Below, piece after piece: positions 25,850-35,243 of a stretch of DNA of 64,000 bases. Position 1 is the stretch's first letter, and each line of letters begins with the position of its first letter. The translations under genes were made by a program, and so were the position numbers. The notes under the pieces are model-generated. The model did not search any database, was not told the origin of the DNA, and saw nothing but the letters and a program-made list of their open reading frames with translations. Source of the stretch: G963663525 sp963663525 (GTDB lineage: Bacteria > Myxococcota_A > SURF-8 > G963663525); assembly GCA_963663525.2 (NCBI GenBank), contig CAXXHC010000001.1:1302001-1366000 (forward strand). Reading direction: 5' to 3'.

Positions 25850-27850
25850 CTACCTTCTAATTAGTTTTGTCTCGGGTGATTTTACGAGCGTTTCTTTTAT
25901 AATTTTCGTTGCAATCGTTGTTTCTGAAAATTCGATAGCCCTTAATCCTTCCATGTTGGATAAAACAGATAAGTCGCTAATTGACAATCCGACTATACTG
26001 AGCCATTCTAAATGTTTCATTCCTCTCAATGGCCCGATATCACATACTTTTGTATGACTTAAATCAAGCTTTCGAACTTTATTTAAAGCCGCCAATGGAG
26101 AAACCGAGCTGATGGATGTGTTTGCCAAATATAGCTTTCTAAGGCTAGTTATGCCTGACAAAGCGTGAATGTTGTTGACTTGGGTATTTGATAAATCTAA
26201 TGAATTGAGGCTATTGAATATTACCAAGAAATCTATATTATCTATGAACAAATTGCTAAGGTCAAGCTCGAATATTTCAGCCAGCTCGCTTGTTTTTATA
26301 GCGTCAAAAGGTTTACGTAGCAACCGGGCAAGAATTTGGCCTACTTCTCTTGGCATGTTTTCAATAGTGCCACTCCTATATGAGTGAGTGGTTTCCAAGC
26401 TTAATGCAATCTCTGGTGAAAATTCAATTTTCATTAGGGATAAAAGATCTGGATCTTTTATCAATAACTCAAGCTTGCTTGGTTCTACTATAGCCATATA
26501 TTTTTTAATAAATGCAGTATAGTGGCTAGGGATAATCGATACGTCTACAGTAATGTCTTCGTTAGCCGAGACGCGGTTATTACTTGGCGTATGCATCATC
26601 ATTAATTTAGTAAAATACTCTTTATTATACAGCAATATATCAGGATAATTTCTTACAATCGACGACCATTCATAAAAAAATTCTTGGCCGATTTTTTGAC
26701 TTACCCAATCAGGCGAGAAAATGCCTTCAAGATATGTAGATATAACTTTTTTTATAAGAAACACCTGAATGGCCTGTGCAAAACGAACTGTCTGACCATT
26801 CTCATTGGAAGGCATTACACTACATCCAGCAATAAAAGCACTATTAATCATTCTCTTCGATTCCCTAGGATTATGTGATGACAGGCGTTGAAGGATAGTG
26901 TGTATTATTTCTTTTTGTAAAGCAGAAAGGTTATTTAGCCAATATCCATCTGATAGCGAATTTAGATGTAATATTTGATGGTTAAAAAAAGAAATCATCT
27001 GATTTTCACTTGGTGCGATGTTTATCTCAACTTGCAGCATTTTATCAAGATATTTTTTTGCTTTTATTTCCTCAACGCCATACTTTCTATAATGATTTCC
27101 AATTATACTGTCAAAAACATTCCTGTCCATGCCTATGACAAATATAATATTATCGTGATTGAGATATAATTTGATTGCTTCAAGGACTTCAAGTGAAATT
27201 TCAGGTAAACATCTATCTAGGTCATCAACAAAAATAACCAATCTTGTGTTATTACCTAGAGAGTGTTGTATCCATTCGGTTAAGGCCGATTCGAACTCAT
27301 TTAAAAAAGCCTTTTCTGGTTCCATTGACGAATAAAAACTTAAAAACGCTTCATCAATTGGAGCAGGATTAAGTTCAATATTAATTTTCTCGGCCTGGCT
27401 TTCAAAAACTAATTTAAGAGAAGATAAGGCAGCTAAAAAACTTTTACCTAAAAAAAGACCGAACGATTTGGCAGCATAACGTAATCTCTTCAATCGCAAT
27501 TCATTGGTTTGCTTGCTGTTTTTAATACTGTTAAGAATAACTTCAGCGATTAATCCTCTCCATACATCTTCTCTGGTGTGATATTTCCATGGAACAAACA
27601 AGATAGGCACAGCATCTATCTCAACATCTGTTTTAGCGGAATTCTTTAAAAGATTATTGAAAAGCCAAATCATTGCTGATGATTTTCCTGTTCCCCAATC
27701 GCCAAAAATGCCTATAGAAATTGGGGTACGAGTCCTAGGGTTTCGAATTGTATCTAGGATGGGACCAAGTTTCAGTCCGAGAGAAAAGCAATCTTCATCA
27801 TTATTTCTAATCACGTTGTCTGATAGTATAGTGAATCGTGGATTCGCCAT
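25850..27850 (-). CDS. KAP-family P-loop NTPase with C-terminal leucine-rich repeats
   Basis: The 666-residue protein has Walker A GDWGTGKSS (about 50-58) and Walker B LVIFVDDLDRC (about 204-214), the usual KAP pattern, with VPILFVPWKYH between them. A hydrophobic stretch near 140-150 (FGLFLGKSFLAALSSL) could be the membrane-facing insertion found in KAP proteins. Residues about 545-645 form leucine-rich repeats (LNSLDLSNTQVNNI, LRKLYLANTSISSV, VRKLDLSHTKVCDI). ATG 27850 follows AAAGGA; upstream in-frame codons to 27928 lack a start context. It is the first gene of a two-gene operon. The architecture suggests a sensor NTPase; the trigger is unknown. Confidence 0.85.
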   Translation of the reverse strand: MANPRFTILSDNVIRNNDEDCFSLGLKLGPILDTIRNPRTRTPISIGIFGDWGTGKSSAMIWLFNNLLKNSAKTDVEIDAVPILFVPWKYHTREDVWRGLIAEVILNSIKNSKQTNELRLKRLRYAAKSFGLFLGKSFLAALSSLKLVFESQAEKINIELNPAPIDEAFLSFYSSMEPEKAFLNEFESALTEWIQHSLGNNTRLVIFVDDLDRCLPEISLEVLEAIKLYLNHDNIIFVIGMDRNVFDSIIGNHYRKYGVEEIKAKKYLDKMLQVEINIAPSENQMISFFNHQILHLNSLSDGYWLNNLSALQKEIIHTILQRLSSHNPRESKRMINSAFIAGCSVMPSNENGQTVRFAQAIQVFLIKKVISTYLEGIFSPDWVSQKIGQEFFYEWSSIVRNYPDILLYNKEYFTKLMMMHTPSNNRVSANEDITVDVSIIPSHYTAFIKKYMAIVEPSKLELLIKDPDLLSLMKIEFSPEIALSLETTHSYRSGTIENMPREVGQILARLLRKPFDAIKTSELAEIFELDLSNLFIDNIDFLVIFNSLNSLDLSNTQVNNIHALSGITSLRKLYLANTSISSVSPLAALNKVRKLDLSHTKVCDIGPLRGMKHLEWLSIVGLSISDLSVLSNMEGLRAIEFSETTIATKIIKETLVKSPETKLIRR

Positions 27851-28211
27851 GAATAATCCTTTATTTAATAGATTCCCCCGGCCAAGCCTGAGGTCCTTGC
27901 TGCTAAGGTTACGCTGGAACCGATCCAACCGCTACTCTATCGGAGCGACGGGGAATGGCTAATCCATCCCCGGGCAAGCACTGAGTATTCTACCTTCGAC
28001 CGCATAAAGCAATTAGCTTTCATTTTTCCCATCTTGGGAATAAGGATGCTGATCAAAATTGTCCTTAAATACTATTCTCCGCACACTTTCCCCTTCCGTC
28101 CGGTATGTAAACAGGTGAGGCCGCCGAGGGGCGGCGAGACGAACCCTGCGCCGGGCACCGGACTGACCGCCAAGCGGAGGCCGTGGTGGGCGCGCTTCAA
28201 CAGGAGCGCAC
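27851..28211. other. Intergenic region, 361 bp
   Basis: It contains the upstream region of the KAP operon (leftward) and a GC-rich stretch from about 28110. No feature is recognised. The sharp change from AT-rich to GC-rich DNA suggests a junction between imported segments. Confidence 0.45.
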
Positions 28212-28490
28212 ATGACCATGACCCGCTTCGACGATCCCACAAAAATGACCGAAGGCGAACGTTTGAAAGAACTTGCCTCTATTCTGGCCGCTGGGTTCTA
28301 TCGACTGAAGAAAATATCTAATGGCCTTGACTCATTGTATCCCAACAAGAATGATTTGCAAGTTTTTCCACATCTTCCTTCGCATGTAGCGCCATCGTCG
28401 GAAAGATCGTTTAACCTCTCGAAACAACTTGATTATTCCGGGGAACCAAGCCTCCATTGCCCCGGCGGGTTAACGCCCGACCGAGAGTGA
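28212..28490 (+). CDS. Small protein associated with recombinase genes, 92 aa
   Basis: The N-terminal part (DPTKMTEGERLKELASILAA, then GFYRLKK) resembles short proteins of unknown function that often accompany large serine recombinases, in which ERxxEVAxILAxGxxRL is conserved. It is followed at once by a recombinase fragment, which supports this. Its C-terminal part is low in recognisable structure. It may be a remnant of the same decayed cassette. Confidence 0.5.
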   Translation: MTMTRFDDPTKMTEGERLKELASILAAGFYRLKKISNGLDSLYPNKNDLQVFPHLPSHVAPSSERSFNLSKQLDYSGEPSLHCPGGLTPDRE

Positions 28491-28497
28491 AAGGAGG

Positions 28498-28710
28498 ATG
28501 CCGATGACCAAGACTCTCAAGGAGCATTACAAGGGTGAGTTCTACCAGTGCGAGCACGAAGCGACCGTGGACGCCGACGTGTTCCGGCGGGTGCAGGAGC
28601 AGCTTCGCCGCAATGGCCGCAACGGCGGCAACGGCGGTAGCGAGGTACGCAACAAGTATGGGGCGCTGCTCAAGGGGCTGCTCTACTGCGTCACCATGGC
28701 AGACACATAG
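28498..28710 (+). pseudogene. Serine recombinase fragment
   Basis: TLKEHYKGEFYQCEHEATVD followed by ADVFRRVQEQLRRNGR and VRNKYGALLKGLLYC is the segment between the recombinase domain and the zinc ribbon of large serine recombinases. The catalytic N-terminal domain and the C-terminal part are missing, and the expected second Cys pair is lost just before the stop. It is a relic of a third large recombinase. Confidence 0.7.
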
Positions 28711-28735
28711 GGAGCTATTCGGCCCTATGCATGGT

Positions 28736-29120
28736 ATCCGGGAAGACCATGCTGGCGCGAAGGATTTCGGGCATTTTGCCGCCCCCGAGTTTCGAAGAAG
28801 CCTTGCAGACCACCAAGGTGTATTCGGTGGCGGGATTGTTGAAAAACGGTCGGGGCATCATGACCGAACGCCCCTTTCGTGCTCCGCATCATACGATTTC
28901 CGACGTAGGCCTGATCGGCGGCGGATCGTTTCCCAAGCCGGGGGAGATCAGCCTCGCCCACAACGGGGTGCTGTTTCTGGACGAATTGCCGGAATTCAAG
29001 AAAAACGTGCTCGAAGTCATGCGCCAACCCATCGAAGACCGGCAGGTGACCATCACCCGCTCGATGGTGTCGGTGACCTATCCGTCGCATATCATGCTCG
29101 TGGCGGCGATGAACCCCTGC
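28736..29120 (+). pseudogene. comM: comM/YifB (Mg-chelatase-like AAA+) fragment
   Basis: The frame begins inside the Walker A (SGKTMLARR) and reads ILPPPSFEEALQTTKVYSVA, FRAPHHTISDVGLIGGG, GEISLAHNGVLFLDELPEF and AAMNPC before the match stops. This is the middle of ComM/YifB, a branch-migration helicase for natural transformation of about 500 residues; both ends are missing. It joins the recombinase relic within about 30 bases. It is not functional. Confidence 0.85.
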
Positions 29121-29476
29121 GTGAGATCAATTACGCACAGGCAAGTACAAGAAACACCAGAGATTACAAGTGCTTAGAATCACTAAATACATTCCGTTGT
29201 TGCTACGAGTAGTGATGTCAGCAGGGTTAAACAATAGCCAGTTTTGGCCCAGAATAGGTCAATACCAGGCCTTTCTCTGGCAGTGTTCACATTTCTACAT
29301 TTATTTCCTGCCAAGAGAGTATACGATGAATGATATCAAGGAATTAGGTGGAAAAAGGACCCGACATTTACGATGTCTGCGCCAAACTTGGATCACTCCG
29401 ATAAAGGGTCCGTGTTGCAGTCAGAACGACGGAGGTGGAGACGGACGTGGATAGGATTGCTTTCAATCGCGGAGGG
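29121..29476. other. Intergenic region, 356 bp
   Basis: It lies between the comM fragment and the sigma-54 regulator stop codon. I see no gene, hairpin terminator or repeat that I can support. Confidence 0.45.
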
Positions 29477-30559
29477 TCAATGAGTCTCGTGATTCGGTTC
29501 CCTGGTGGTAGCTCTCACTTCGGCACCTGCGGCCCCGCGCTTGGAATTCATGATGACAGCCCCATTTTCCTGAAGCCTTTTCACAGAGCGCCTCACGGTA
29601 TCGACATGCGTATCAAGTTTCTTCGCGATTTCTGGAACGGTGCATTTCCCTTCGTTATTCACCAGCGCCAGCACTTTGGAATCCAATGGCCGATTGCCTA
29701 TTGGACGACCTGTCCGGGGGTTCGCCGTGATGTTGATTCGACTTCTGCTGGCGGCTTCTTTCGGTCGGTACTGGAGAGGAAGGTCTGCGGTTTCGAGGAT
29801 GTTGCTTTCGGGTTTTCGCGCTCGATGTCGTCCCACAACGGATCGGATGACACCCTTCAACTCACGGACGTTACCGGGCCACGATTGACTTTGCAAAAAG
29901 CTTTGCAGGTCAGCACCAACTCGGAATGTGGTCAGACCCCAATCTCCGGATCCTTCATTCGCGAACTGTTGTGCCAGAAGAGTGATATCGCCAGGTCTTT
30001 CTTGCAGCGAAGGGATTCGGACGATGTCAATTGCGAGGCGATAGTAAAGGTCTTTTCGGAAAGTTCCTTCATTAACCATTTCCTGAAGATCACGGTTGGT
30101 AGCTGCTACGATTCTTGCATCGACGTCGATGGCCTCTGTGCCGCCGACGCGGATGATCTGACCTTCTTCGAGAACACGGAGGAGCTTGGTTTGCATGCCG
30201 AGCGACAGCTCGCCGACTTCATCAAGGAAAAGAGTACCTCCGTTTACGGACTCAAAGAAGCCTTCTTTCCGCTTCCCAGCTCCGGAGAATGCGCCTTTTT
30301 CATGTCCGAACAATTCCGACTCAGCGATCGATTCACTGATGGTGGAGCAGTTGATTGCAAGAAATGGTTTCGATTTTCTACTGCTGTGAAAATGAAGAGC
30401 GGAGGCGATGCCTTCTTTTCCGGCCCCCGTGTCACCGAGTACCAGGACCGGAACATCCGAAGGCGCAAGAATGCTTTTCACTTCGTCGAAGATCGAAGCA
30501 AGCGCCGGATCGCATGTCACCAGCTCATGATTCTCGTTGTATTCCAATGTGTGCTTCAC
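29477..30559 (-). CDS. Sigma-54-dependent AAA+ transcription activator
   Basis: The 360-residue protein is a compact bacterial enhancer-binding protein without a receiver or GAF domain. It has Walker A GDTGAGKE (42-49), the sigma-54 contact loop GAFSGA (89-94, one change from GAFTGA), Walker B GGTLFLDEVGE (about 107-117), and RPGDITLLAQQFA and SWPGNVREL landmarks. The C-terminal 90 residues carry a winged HTH (CTVPEIAKKLDTHVDTVRRS) instead of the usual Fis type. It should activate sigma-54 promoters constitutively or through partners. It diverges from the gene at 30755, a likely target. Confidence 0.9.
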   Translation of the reverse strand: MKHTLEYNENHELVTCDPALASIFDEVKSILAPSDVPVLVLGDTGAGKEGIASALHFHSSRKSKPFLAINCSTISESIAESELFGHEKGAFSGAGKRKEGFFESVNGGTLFLDEVGELSLGMQTKLLRVLEEGQIIRVGGTEAIDVDARIVAATNRDLQEMVNEGTFRKDLYYRLAIDIVRIPSLQERPGDITLLAQQFANEGSGDWGLTTFRVGADLQSFLQSQSWPGNVRELKGVIRSVVGRHRARKPESNILETADLPLQYRPKEAASRSRINITANPRTGRPIGNRPLDSKVLALVNNEGKCTVPEIAKKLDTHVDTVRRSVKRLQENGAVIMNSKRGAAGAEVRATTREPNHETH

Positions 30560-30686
30560 GTTTGGTCCATAATCGAGTATTGTTCTCTGTATCCACGTGA
30601 AGGGTACGGCGAACGGAAAGCGGCGGAAAGTGCTTTCAGGTGCTATCTGAAACGACAGTATCTGACATCAGGGAGATGTAAGGTTA

Positions 30687-30702
30687 CGGCATGTAGCGTG
30701 CC
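30687..30702 (+). promoter_or_regulatory. Candidate sigma-54 promoter of the 30755 operon
   Basis: CGGCAT and GTGCC place GG (30688-30689) and GC (30700-30701) ten bases apart, the spacing of a -24/-12 sigma-54 promoter. The match outside GG/GC is partial. It lies in the divergent region next to a sigma-54 activator gene, 50 bases before the downstream ATG. Confidence 0.35.
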
Positions 30703-30754
30703 GATGAATATGGCTGAATAAAGGATGGAAACTCAAAGCCAGGGGAGGATATCG

Positions 30755-32026
30755 ATGTACACTGTCCGAATCGAAGATAAAGATTACCAATGCCAGGATC
30801 TGGCAACTCTTCAATCGTGGGTCAATGAAAAGAGAATCCCACCCGACGCCAACGTCTATGATCATGATGCGGAGGCGTGGAAAACCGCAGCCGACTTTCT
30901 CCAACCCGCACCAGCCATTGCAGAGGACATGAGCGAGCCGCCTGCAGGACCCGGACCGGTCGCGACCCAGAAGAAAGAACCGACGAAGTATATCGTCGCC
31001 GGTGCTGCGGTCGTATTCATCCTGCTTGCAGCATGGATGGGCTACGTCTACTGGAAATCCACCCCGACCTATGCATTCAGCCAGATGAAAACGGCAATCG
31101 ATACCCATGATCGCGATCTGTTTTACGAATATGTCGATGTCGATACGCTGGTCAAACGCAGTGTCGATGTGCTCCTGCAGGAATATACGGAAAAGCAGCA
31201 GGCCGGAAGCGCTGAGGGTAACGAGTGGGAACAGTTGGGCAAGAACCTCGCTACCGGCTTGGTTGAGATGTTCAAGCCGAAGCTCGTCGAGATGGTGAAA
31301 GACCAGATCGACAAGCTCATTGAAACATTCAATCCTGACGCAGATGAGGCCGACAGCGGTGCCAAGCAAGTTGGCCCCAAGAATATGGACATGAATCTGC
31401 GAAATGTCGAACTCGCAGACATCCAGGAGGTGATTCGGCAAGACAAAATCACCGTCGCCGTAGTTCCGGGAAAAAACCTGAAATACGATGTTCCCTTCCA
31501 GATCCGCTTCAAGTTCAGGGAGGTCGATGCGGGCCATCTGAAACTGATCGAGATTGAAAATCTCAATGACATCCTCGCAACGGTCAACGAGGCTGAGCGA
31601 AAGTGGAAGCTGGCGCAAAACAAACCCATCCGAGATCGGTTATCGTCCTTGTTGAAATTGACCACTCTTAGTAAGAGGCATGATTCCGATCGATGGGGCA
31701 TCAATAAGAAGGTAACCCTTACATTGGGCGTTGAAAATGTCTCCGATACAAACGTCGAGAAATTCATCGCCAAAATCAATCTTTATGGCGTGGAGGATTC
31801 GGTGCGGGTTCTGTCCCTGCCCGTAAGAGTCGAGAACGCGCCTGTCCCCGCCGGATCCGTTCGCGAGATGTACTTCGAATACGATATCAACCAGTTCATT
31901 GAAGACCAGAAACTGCTTTGGGATCTGGACTTTTCCAAATTGACTGGAGACCTGACTGTCGTTGAAGCACTATTAGACAATGGCGAAGCACTGGTCATCC
32001 CGTACCCCGACGTCGAGGAAATCTAA
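30755..32026 (+). CDS. Membrane protein with GYF-like and DUF2939-like regions
   Basis: ATG 30755 follows AGGGGAGG. Residues 1-50 resemble a small GYF/DUF4339-type adapter domain (YQCQDLATLQSWVNEKRIPP, near NVYDHDAEAWKTAADFL). A Pro-rich linker leads to one membrane helix at about 88-106 (YIVAGAAVVFILLAAWMGYV). The start of the exterior part (TYAFSQMKTAIDTHDRDLFY, VDVDTLVKRSVDVLL) matches the DUF2939 pattern. The remaining 280 residues are probably periplasmic. A thermonuclease gene starts one base after its stop. Role unknown. Confidence 0.7.
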   Translation: MYTVRIEDKDYQCQDLATLQSWVNEKRIPPDANVYDHDAEAWKTAADFLQPAPAIAEDMSEPPAGPGPVATQKKEPTKYIVAGAAVVFILLAAWMGYVYWKSTPTYAFSQMKTAIDTHDRDLFYEYVDVDTLVKRSVDVLLQEYTEKQQAGSAEGNEWEQLGKNLATGLVEMFKPKLVEMVKDQIDKLIETFNPDADEADSGAKQVGPKNMDMNLRNVELADIQEVIRQDKITVAVVPGKNLKYDVPFQIRFKFREVDAGHLKLIEIENLNDILATVNEAERKWKLAQNKPIRDRLSSLLKLTTLSKRHDSDRWGINKKVTLTLGVENVSDTNVEKFIAKINLYGVEDSVRVLSLPVRVENAPVPAGSVREMYFEYDINQFIEDQKLLWDLDFSKLTGDLTVVEALLDNGEALVIPYPDVEEI

Positions 32027-32027
32027 A

Positions 32028-32792
32028 ATGGTACCCAAACCCAAACTTCCGAAAGGCTTCTCGGCTTTCGTTTTCCTTTTTGCTCTAGCTGCAAGTCTTT
32101 GGAGCACCGGTGATCTGCAAGCATCGCAGCCACTTTTTTGCACGGTGACCCGGGTCGTCGATGGCGACACGTTGATTGTGGCTTGTGGCGAACGTCAATC
32201 CGAGAAAATCCGTCTCATTGGCGTGGACACACCAGAGACGAAGCACCCCACCAAGCCGGTCCAGTATTTTGGGAGGGAGGCTTCTGCATTTACGAAGAAG
32301 ATGTGCCAGGGGAAAGAAGCGAAACTCGAGTTTGATCAGGCATACGCGGCGAAGAAGCACCGTGGGGTGTATGGCCGCCTGCTGGCCTACGTCTACATCA
32401 AAAAGCCGGATGGAACCTGGTTCGATCTGAATGCCGAACTCATCAAGCAGGGATACGCCCATGCCTACACCCGGTTTCCCTTCAGCCGAATGGAAGAGTT
32501 CCGGCGGCTCGAAAGGGAAGCAAGGGAGGCTGGTCGGGGATTGTGGGGTGAGGCTGGCAATTCGAACGACCAGATGGCTCCAACGACTCCTGCTGCTACC
32601 AAGGGGCAGAGATATGAAAAGAATGGTCAGTGCCTGATCAAGGGCAATATCAATTCACGCGGCAAGAAGATTTACCACCTGCCCGGTATGCGCTACTACA
32701 AGCAGACCAAGATCAACGAGGCCAAGGGGGAGAAATGGTTCTGCACGGAAGAGGAAGCGCAGGCAGCCGGATGGCGGAAATCGAATCAGTAG
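32028..32792 (+). CDS. Secreted thermonuclease (SNase) with C-terminal sunset-like domain
   Basis: The 254-residue protein has an N-terminal signal sequence (FSAFVFLFALAASLW, possible cleavage after LQA). The staphylococcal-nuclease OB fold follows: VVDGDTLIV, IRLIGVDTPETKHP (catalytic Arg, Asp and Glu), GVYGRLLAYVYI (second Arg) and ELIKQGYAHAY. The C-terminal 45 residues (KGNINSRGKKIYHLPGMRYY, CTEEEAQAAGWRKS) match the small domain often attached to secreted SNases. It should degrade DNA or RNA outside the cytoplasm. ATG 32028 follows GAGG. Confidence 0.9.
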   Translation: MVPKPKLPKGFSAFVFLFALAASLWSTGDLQASQPLFCTVTRVVDGDTLIVACGERQSEKIRLIGVDTPETKHPTKPVQYFGREASAFTKKMCQGKEAKLEFDQAYAAKKHRGVYGRLLAYVYIKKPDGTWFDLNAELIKQGYAHAYTRFPFSRMEEFRRLEREAREAGRGLWGEAGNSNDQMAPTTPAATKGQRYEKNGQCLIKGNINSRGKKIYHLPGMRYYKQTKINEAKGEKWFCTEEEAQAAGWRKSNQ

Positions 32793-32801
32793 GCAAGCTC
32801 T

Positions 32802-33191
32802 ATGAATTCAAACTCGTTTTCTGTGTGTCGGCGATGTGGCCATTTTTTCGAGGTTGAGAATCCCGCTCCCGGCGATAAGGTTGACTTGCTGCGCTGTAAC
32901 CGATGCGGCCGGACCAGATACATCCCTTTCGAGGAAACCACCGCCCTTCTGGAACAGGTTGCCGCAGAGCGGCGCTCACGAGAGAATTTTCCGCTTGAGT
33001 TCATGGGGAACGAGATGCTCCTTGATTCCAATGGTGAGCCCCGGTGGCTGTGGGGTTTTTACAGGAAACTGGAGGAGTACGCGGGTGAATGCACCTGCGG
33101 GGGGAGCTTCCGTCGCCATGCCCCGCCAAGGTGCCCGCAATGCGGTTCTCAGGATATCGACACCTGCGATGCGGAGGCAGAGTTACATTGA
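32802..33191 (+). CDS. Zinc-ribbon protein, 129 aa
   Basis: Three Cys-x2-Cys pairs and a C-x-C motif (CRRCGHFF, CNRCGRTR, CTCGGSF, CPQCGSQD) suggest two zinc ribbons, one at each end, joined by a helical segment. It follows the thermonuclease gene by 9 bases on the same strand, so it is probably co-transcribed. No enzyme signature is visible. It might be a nucleic-acid-binding accessory protein. Confidence 0.7.
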   Translation: MNSNSFSVCRRCGHFFEVENPAPGDKVDLLRCNRCGRTRYIPFEETTALLEQVAAERRSRENFPLEFMGNEMLLDSNGEPRWLWGFYRKLEEYAGECTCGGSFRRHAPPRCPQCGSQDIDTCDAEAELH

Positions 33192-33344
33192 GTAAATGCC
33201 TGTTATGACTTATAGTATTTGTGCTGTAAGGTGCTGTAACCTGATACCAGTTGGCAAATGCACAGCGAAACGGAATGATGGTTTGCACGAGACGTTGCTC
33301 TTTGGATCGACACAATGTCAACCATCAAACCTGGAGATAGTATA

Positions 33345-35243
33345 ATGGCAGCGAAACATCATATCATCCGCCGATTGACCGTGACGGGAGGTTTCCTTGA
33401 CGGTCTTGATATCGAATTCACCGATGGCCTGGTCTGCATTATCGGCGGTCGGGGTAGTGGAAAGACCACGGTTCTCGAGTTGATTCGATTCGCCCTTGAT
33501 CACCTTCCGGACATGAATACCGGAGACAAGAAGGCGGCCAAGCGCATCAAGGATTTAATCGACGCCAATCTGGACCATGGAACCGTGGAACTGGAGTTTG
33601 AAACCCAAGAAGGCCAGATCTACCGGATCCAGCGCACAGCCGGAGAATCCCCTCTGCTGTATGATGACGAGGGCAATCCTGCGGATCCTTCGATCCTTAA
33701 ATCCAGAATCGAAATCGACGCCGCCATTTTCAGCCAGAACGAGGTAGAAGAGATTGCCTTACAGCCGTCCTACCTTCGCGATGTCATCGACCGCTTCTGC
33801 AGCCGCGAATTATCTAATGTCCGGCATGAAATCAGGCAAACGGTCGAGGCATTGAAATCCAATGCCTCGGATATCGTGCAGCTGACTCTGGAGGAGCAGA
33901 AAGGACGGGAAGAAATTCGGGATCTCCCGGCGATGGAAGGCAAGCTATCGAAGATCAAGCAGGAGTTGGCTAAGATCAAGCTCGATACGGATTTGCAGGC
34001 TGCCTCGGCGCAGAAAGAACTTCGCGTCCGAGAATCAAGCGCCATTTCACGTATCAATCCCGTTCTTCAGGAAGCCCAACGGGTGATGGCCCCTGTGCAG
34101 CGTGAGATTATCGGCGAATTCCAACAGATCTTTACCGACGAACTGCTGGACGGTCCGAACGGAGAGACATTCCGGAAGTTGCGGGAAGTGTTGCGTTCGG
34201 AGGTCAAGAAGTTCAGGGATTCCGTGAATGCCGCCAGCGATGCCTTGAAGAGCATGGAGGAGGCGGCAGGCGAAGCGATGCAGGAATTGAAGACCACTCA
34301 CCAGCCTCAGGAAAAGGTCTTCCAGGATCTGGCGAAACAACACAAGGCTCACCAGCAGATGCTGCAGGAGATGCACACGCTGAACAAACAGGTGGAGCAG
34401 CAGAAGACCAGGAGGACCGAACTCGATACCCTGAAAAAACGGCTCGACGAGCTTCGTCAACGTCGGCAAGGCCTGTTGGAAGCATTTTCCGATCTGACCG
34501 AACGGCGCTATCAGATTCGGGCTGAGGTCGCAGATGGATTGAACGAGCAACTCAATGGCCGGATCCGAGTCCGAATCGAACAGAATGCGGAACACTCGAC
34601 CTACTACAAGTTTCTCGAACAGAATCGAAATTCCTCACTCGCCCGTTATAAACGGGAACTGGACCGAATCGCCCAGCGCATAGCGCCCGTTGAGTTGGCT
34701 CGGATGGCGAGGGAAATGGATTCAGATTCCTTGGCGGTTGAAGCGGATCTGAATGAGGAGTATGCCGCCGCAACCTTGAAGATGCTCAAAGCGGATCCAC
34801 GGACAGTGTTTAATCTTGAGATTATCGAGCAGGACGATGAACCGTGCATCGAATTACAGATCGGGCAGGCATGGCGGCCCTCTAACAAGCTTTCGACCGG
34901 TCAGATGTGCTCGGTGGTTCTTCCTCTGCTTCTGCTTGAAGATGCAGCTCCCCTGCTGATCGACCAGCCCGAAGACAATCTCGATAACAGCTTCATCTAC
35001 GAATTGATTATCAGCCAGATCCGGAAGACAGCAAAGCGCAGGCAGATGATCTTCATCACGCACAATCCGAACATCCCGGTGCTTGGCCTGGCCGACCAGG
35101 TGATCCAGATGAAATACGACGATGAGAGCCAGGATCGAAACCCCGCTCGTGGTTCGGTCGAAAATATGAAGGACAACATCATTGAGACCATGGAGGGCGG
35201 AGAGCAGGCCTTTAAAGAACGCCTGGAGAAATACGGATGGTGA
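33345..35243 (+). CDS. SMC/RecN-like AAA ATPase with long coiled coil
   Basis: The 632-residue protein has an ABC-type split ATPase: Walker A IIGGRGSGKTTVLEL (about 32-46), a central coiled coil (about 150-480), signature-like LSTGQMCSVVLPLLLLE (about 515-531), Walker B PLLIDQPEDNLDN (about 535-547) and FITHNPNI. This resembles RecF/SMC-like ATPases of the TrlF/YbjD sort, but with no PHP or TOPRIM nuclease domain. ATG 33345 follows GGAGATAG. Its last codons overlap the histidine kinase gene by 7 bases. It may sense DNA or DNA ends and signal to the kinase; that is inference. Confidence 0.85.
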   Translation: MAAKHHIIRRLTVTGGFLDGLDIEFTDGLVCIIGGRGSGKTTVLELIRFALDHLPDMNTGDKKAAKRIKDLIDANLDHGTVELEFETQEGQIYRIQRTAGESPLLYDDEGNPADPSILKSRIEIDAAIFSQNEVEEIALQPSYLRDVIDRFCSRELSNVRHEIRQTVEALKSNASDIVQLTLEEQKGREEIRDLPAMEGKLSKIKQELAKIKLDTDLQAASAQKELRVRESSAISRINPVLQEAQRVMAPVQREIIGEFQQIFTDELLDGPNGETFRKLREVLRSEVKKFRDSVNAASDALKSMEEAAGEAMQELKTTHQPQEKVFQDLAKQHKAHQQMLQEMHTLNKQVEQQKTRRTELDTLKKRLDELRQRRQGLLEAFSDLTERRYQIRAEVADGLNEQLNGRIRVRIEQNAEHSTYYKFLEQNRNSSLARYKRELDRIAQRIAPVELARMAREMDSDSLAVEADLNEEYAAATLKMLKADPRTVFNLEIIEQDDEPCIELQIGQAWRPSNKLSTGQMCSVVLPLLLLEDAAPLLIDQPEDNLDNSFIYELIISQIRKTAKRRQMIFITHNPNIPVLGLADQVIQMKYDDESQDRNPARGSVENMKDNIIETMEGGEQAFKERLEKYGW

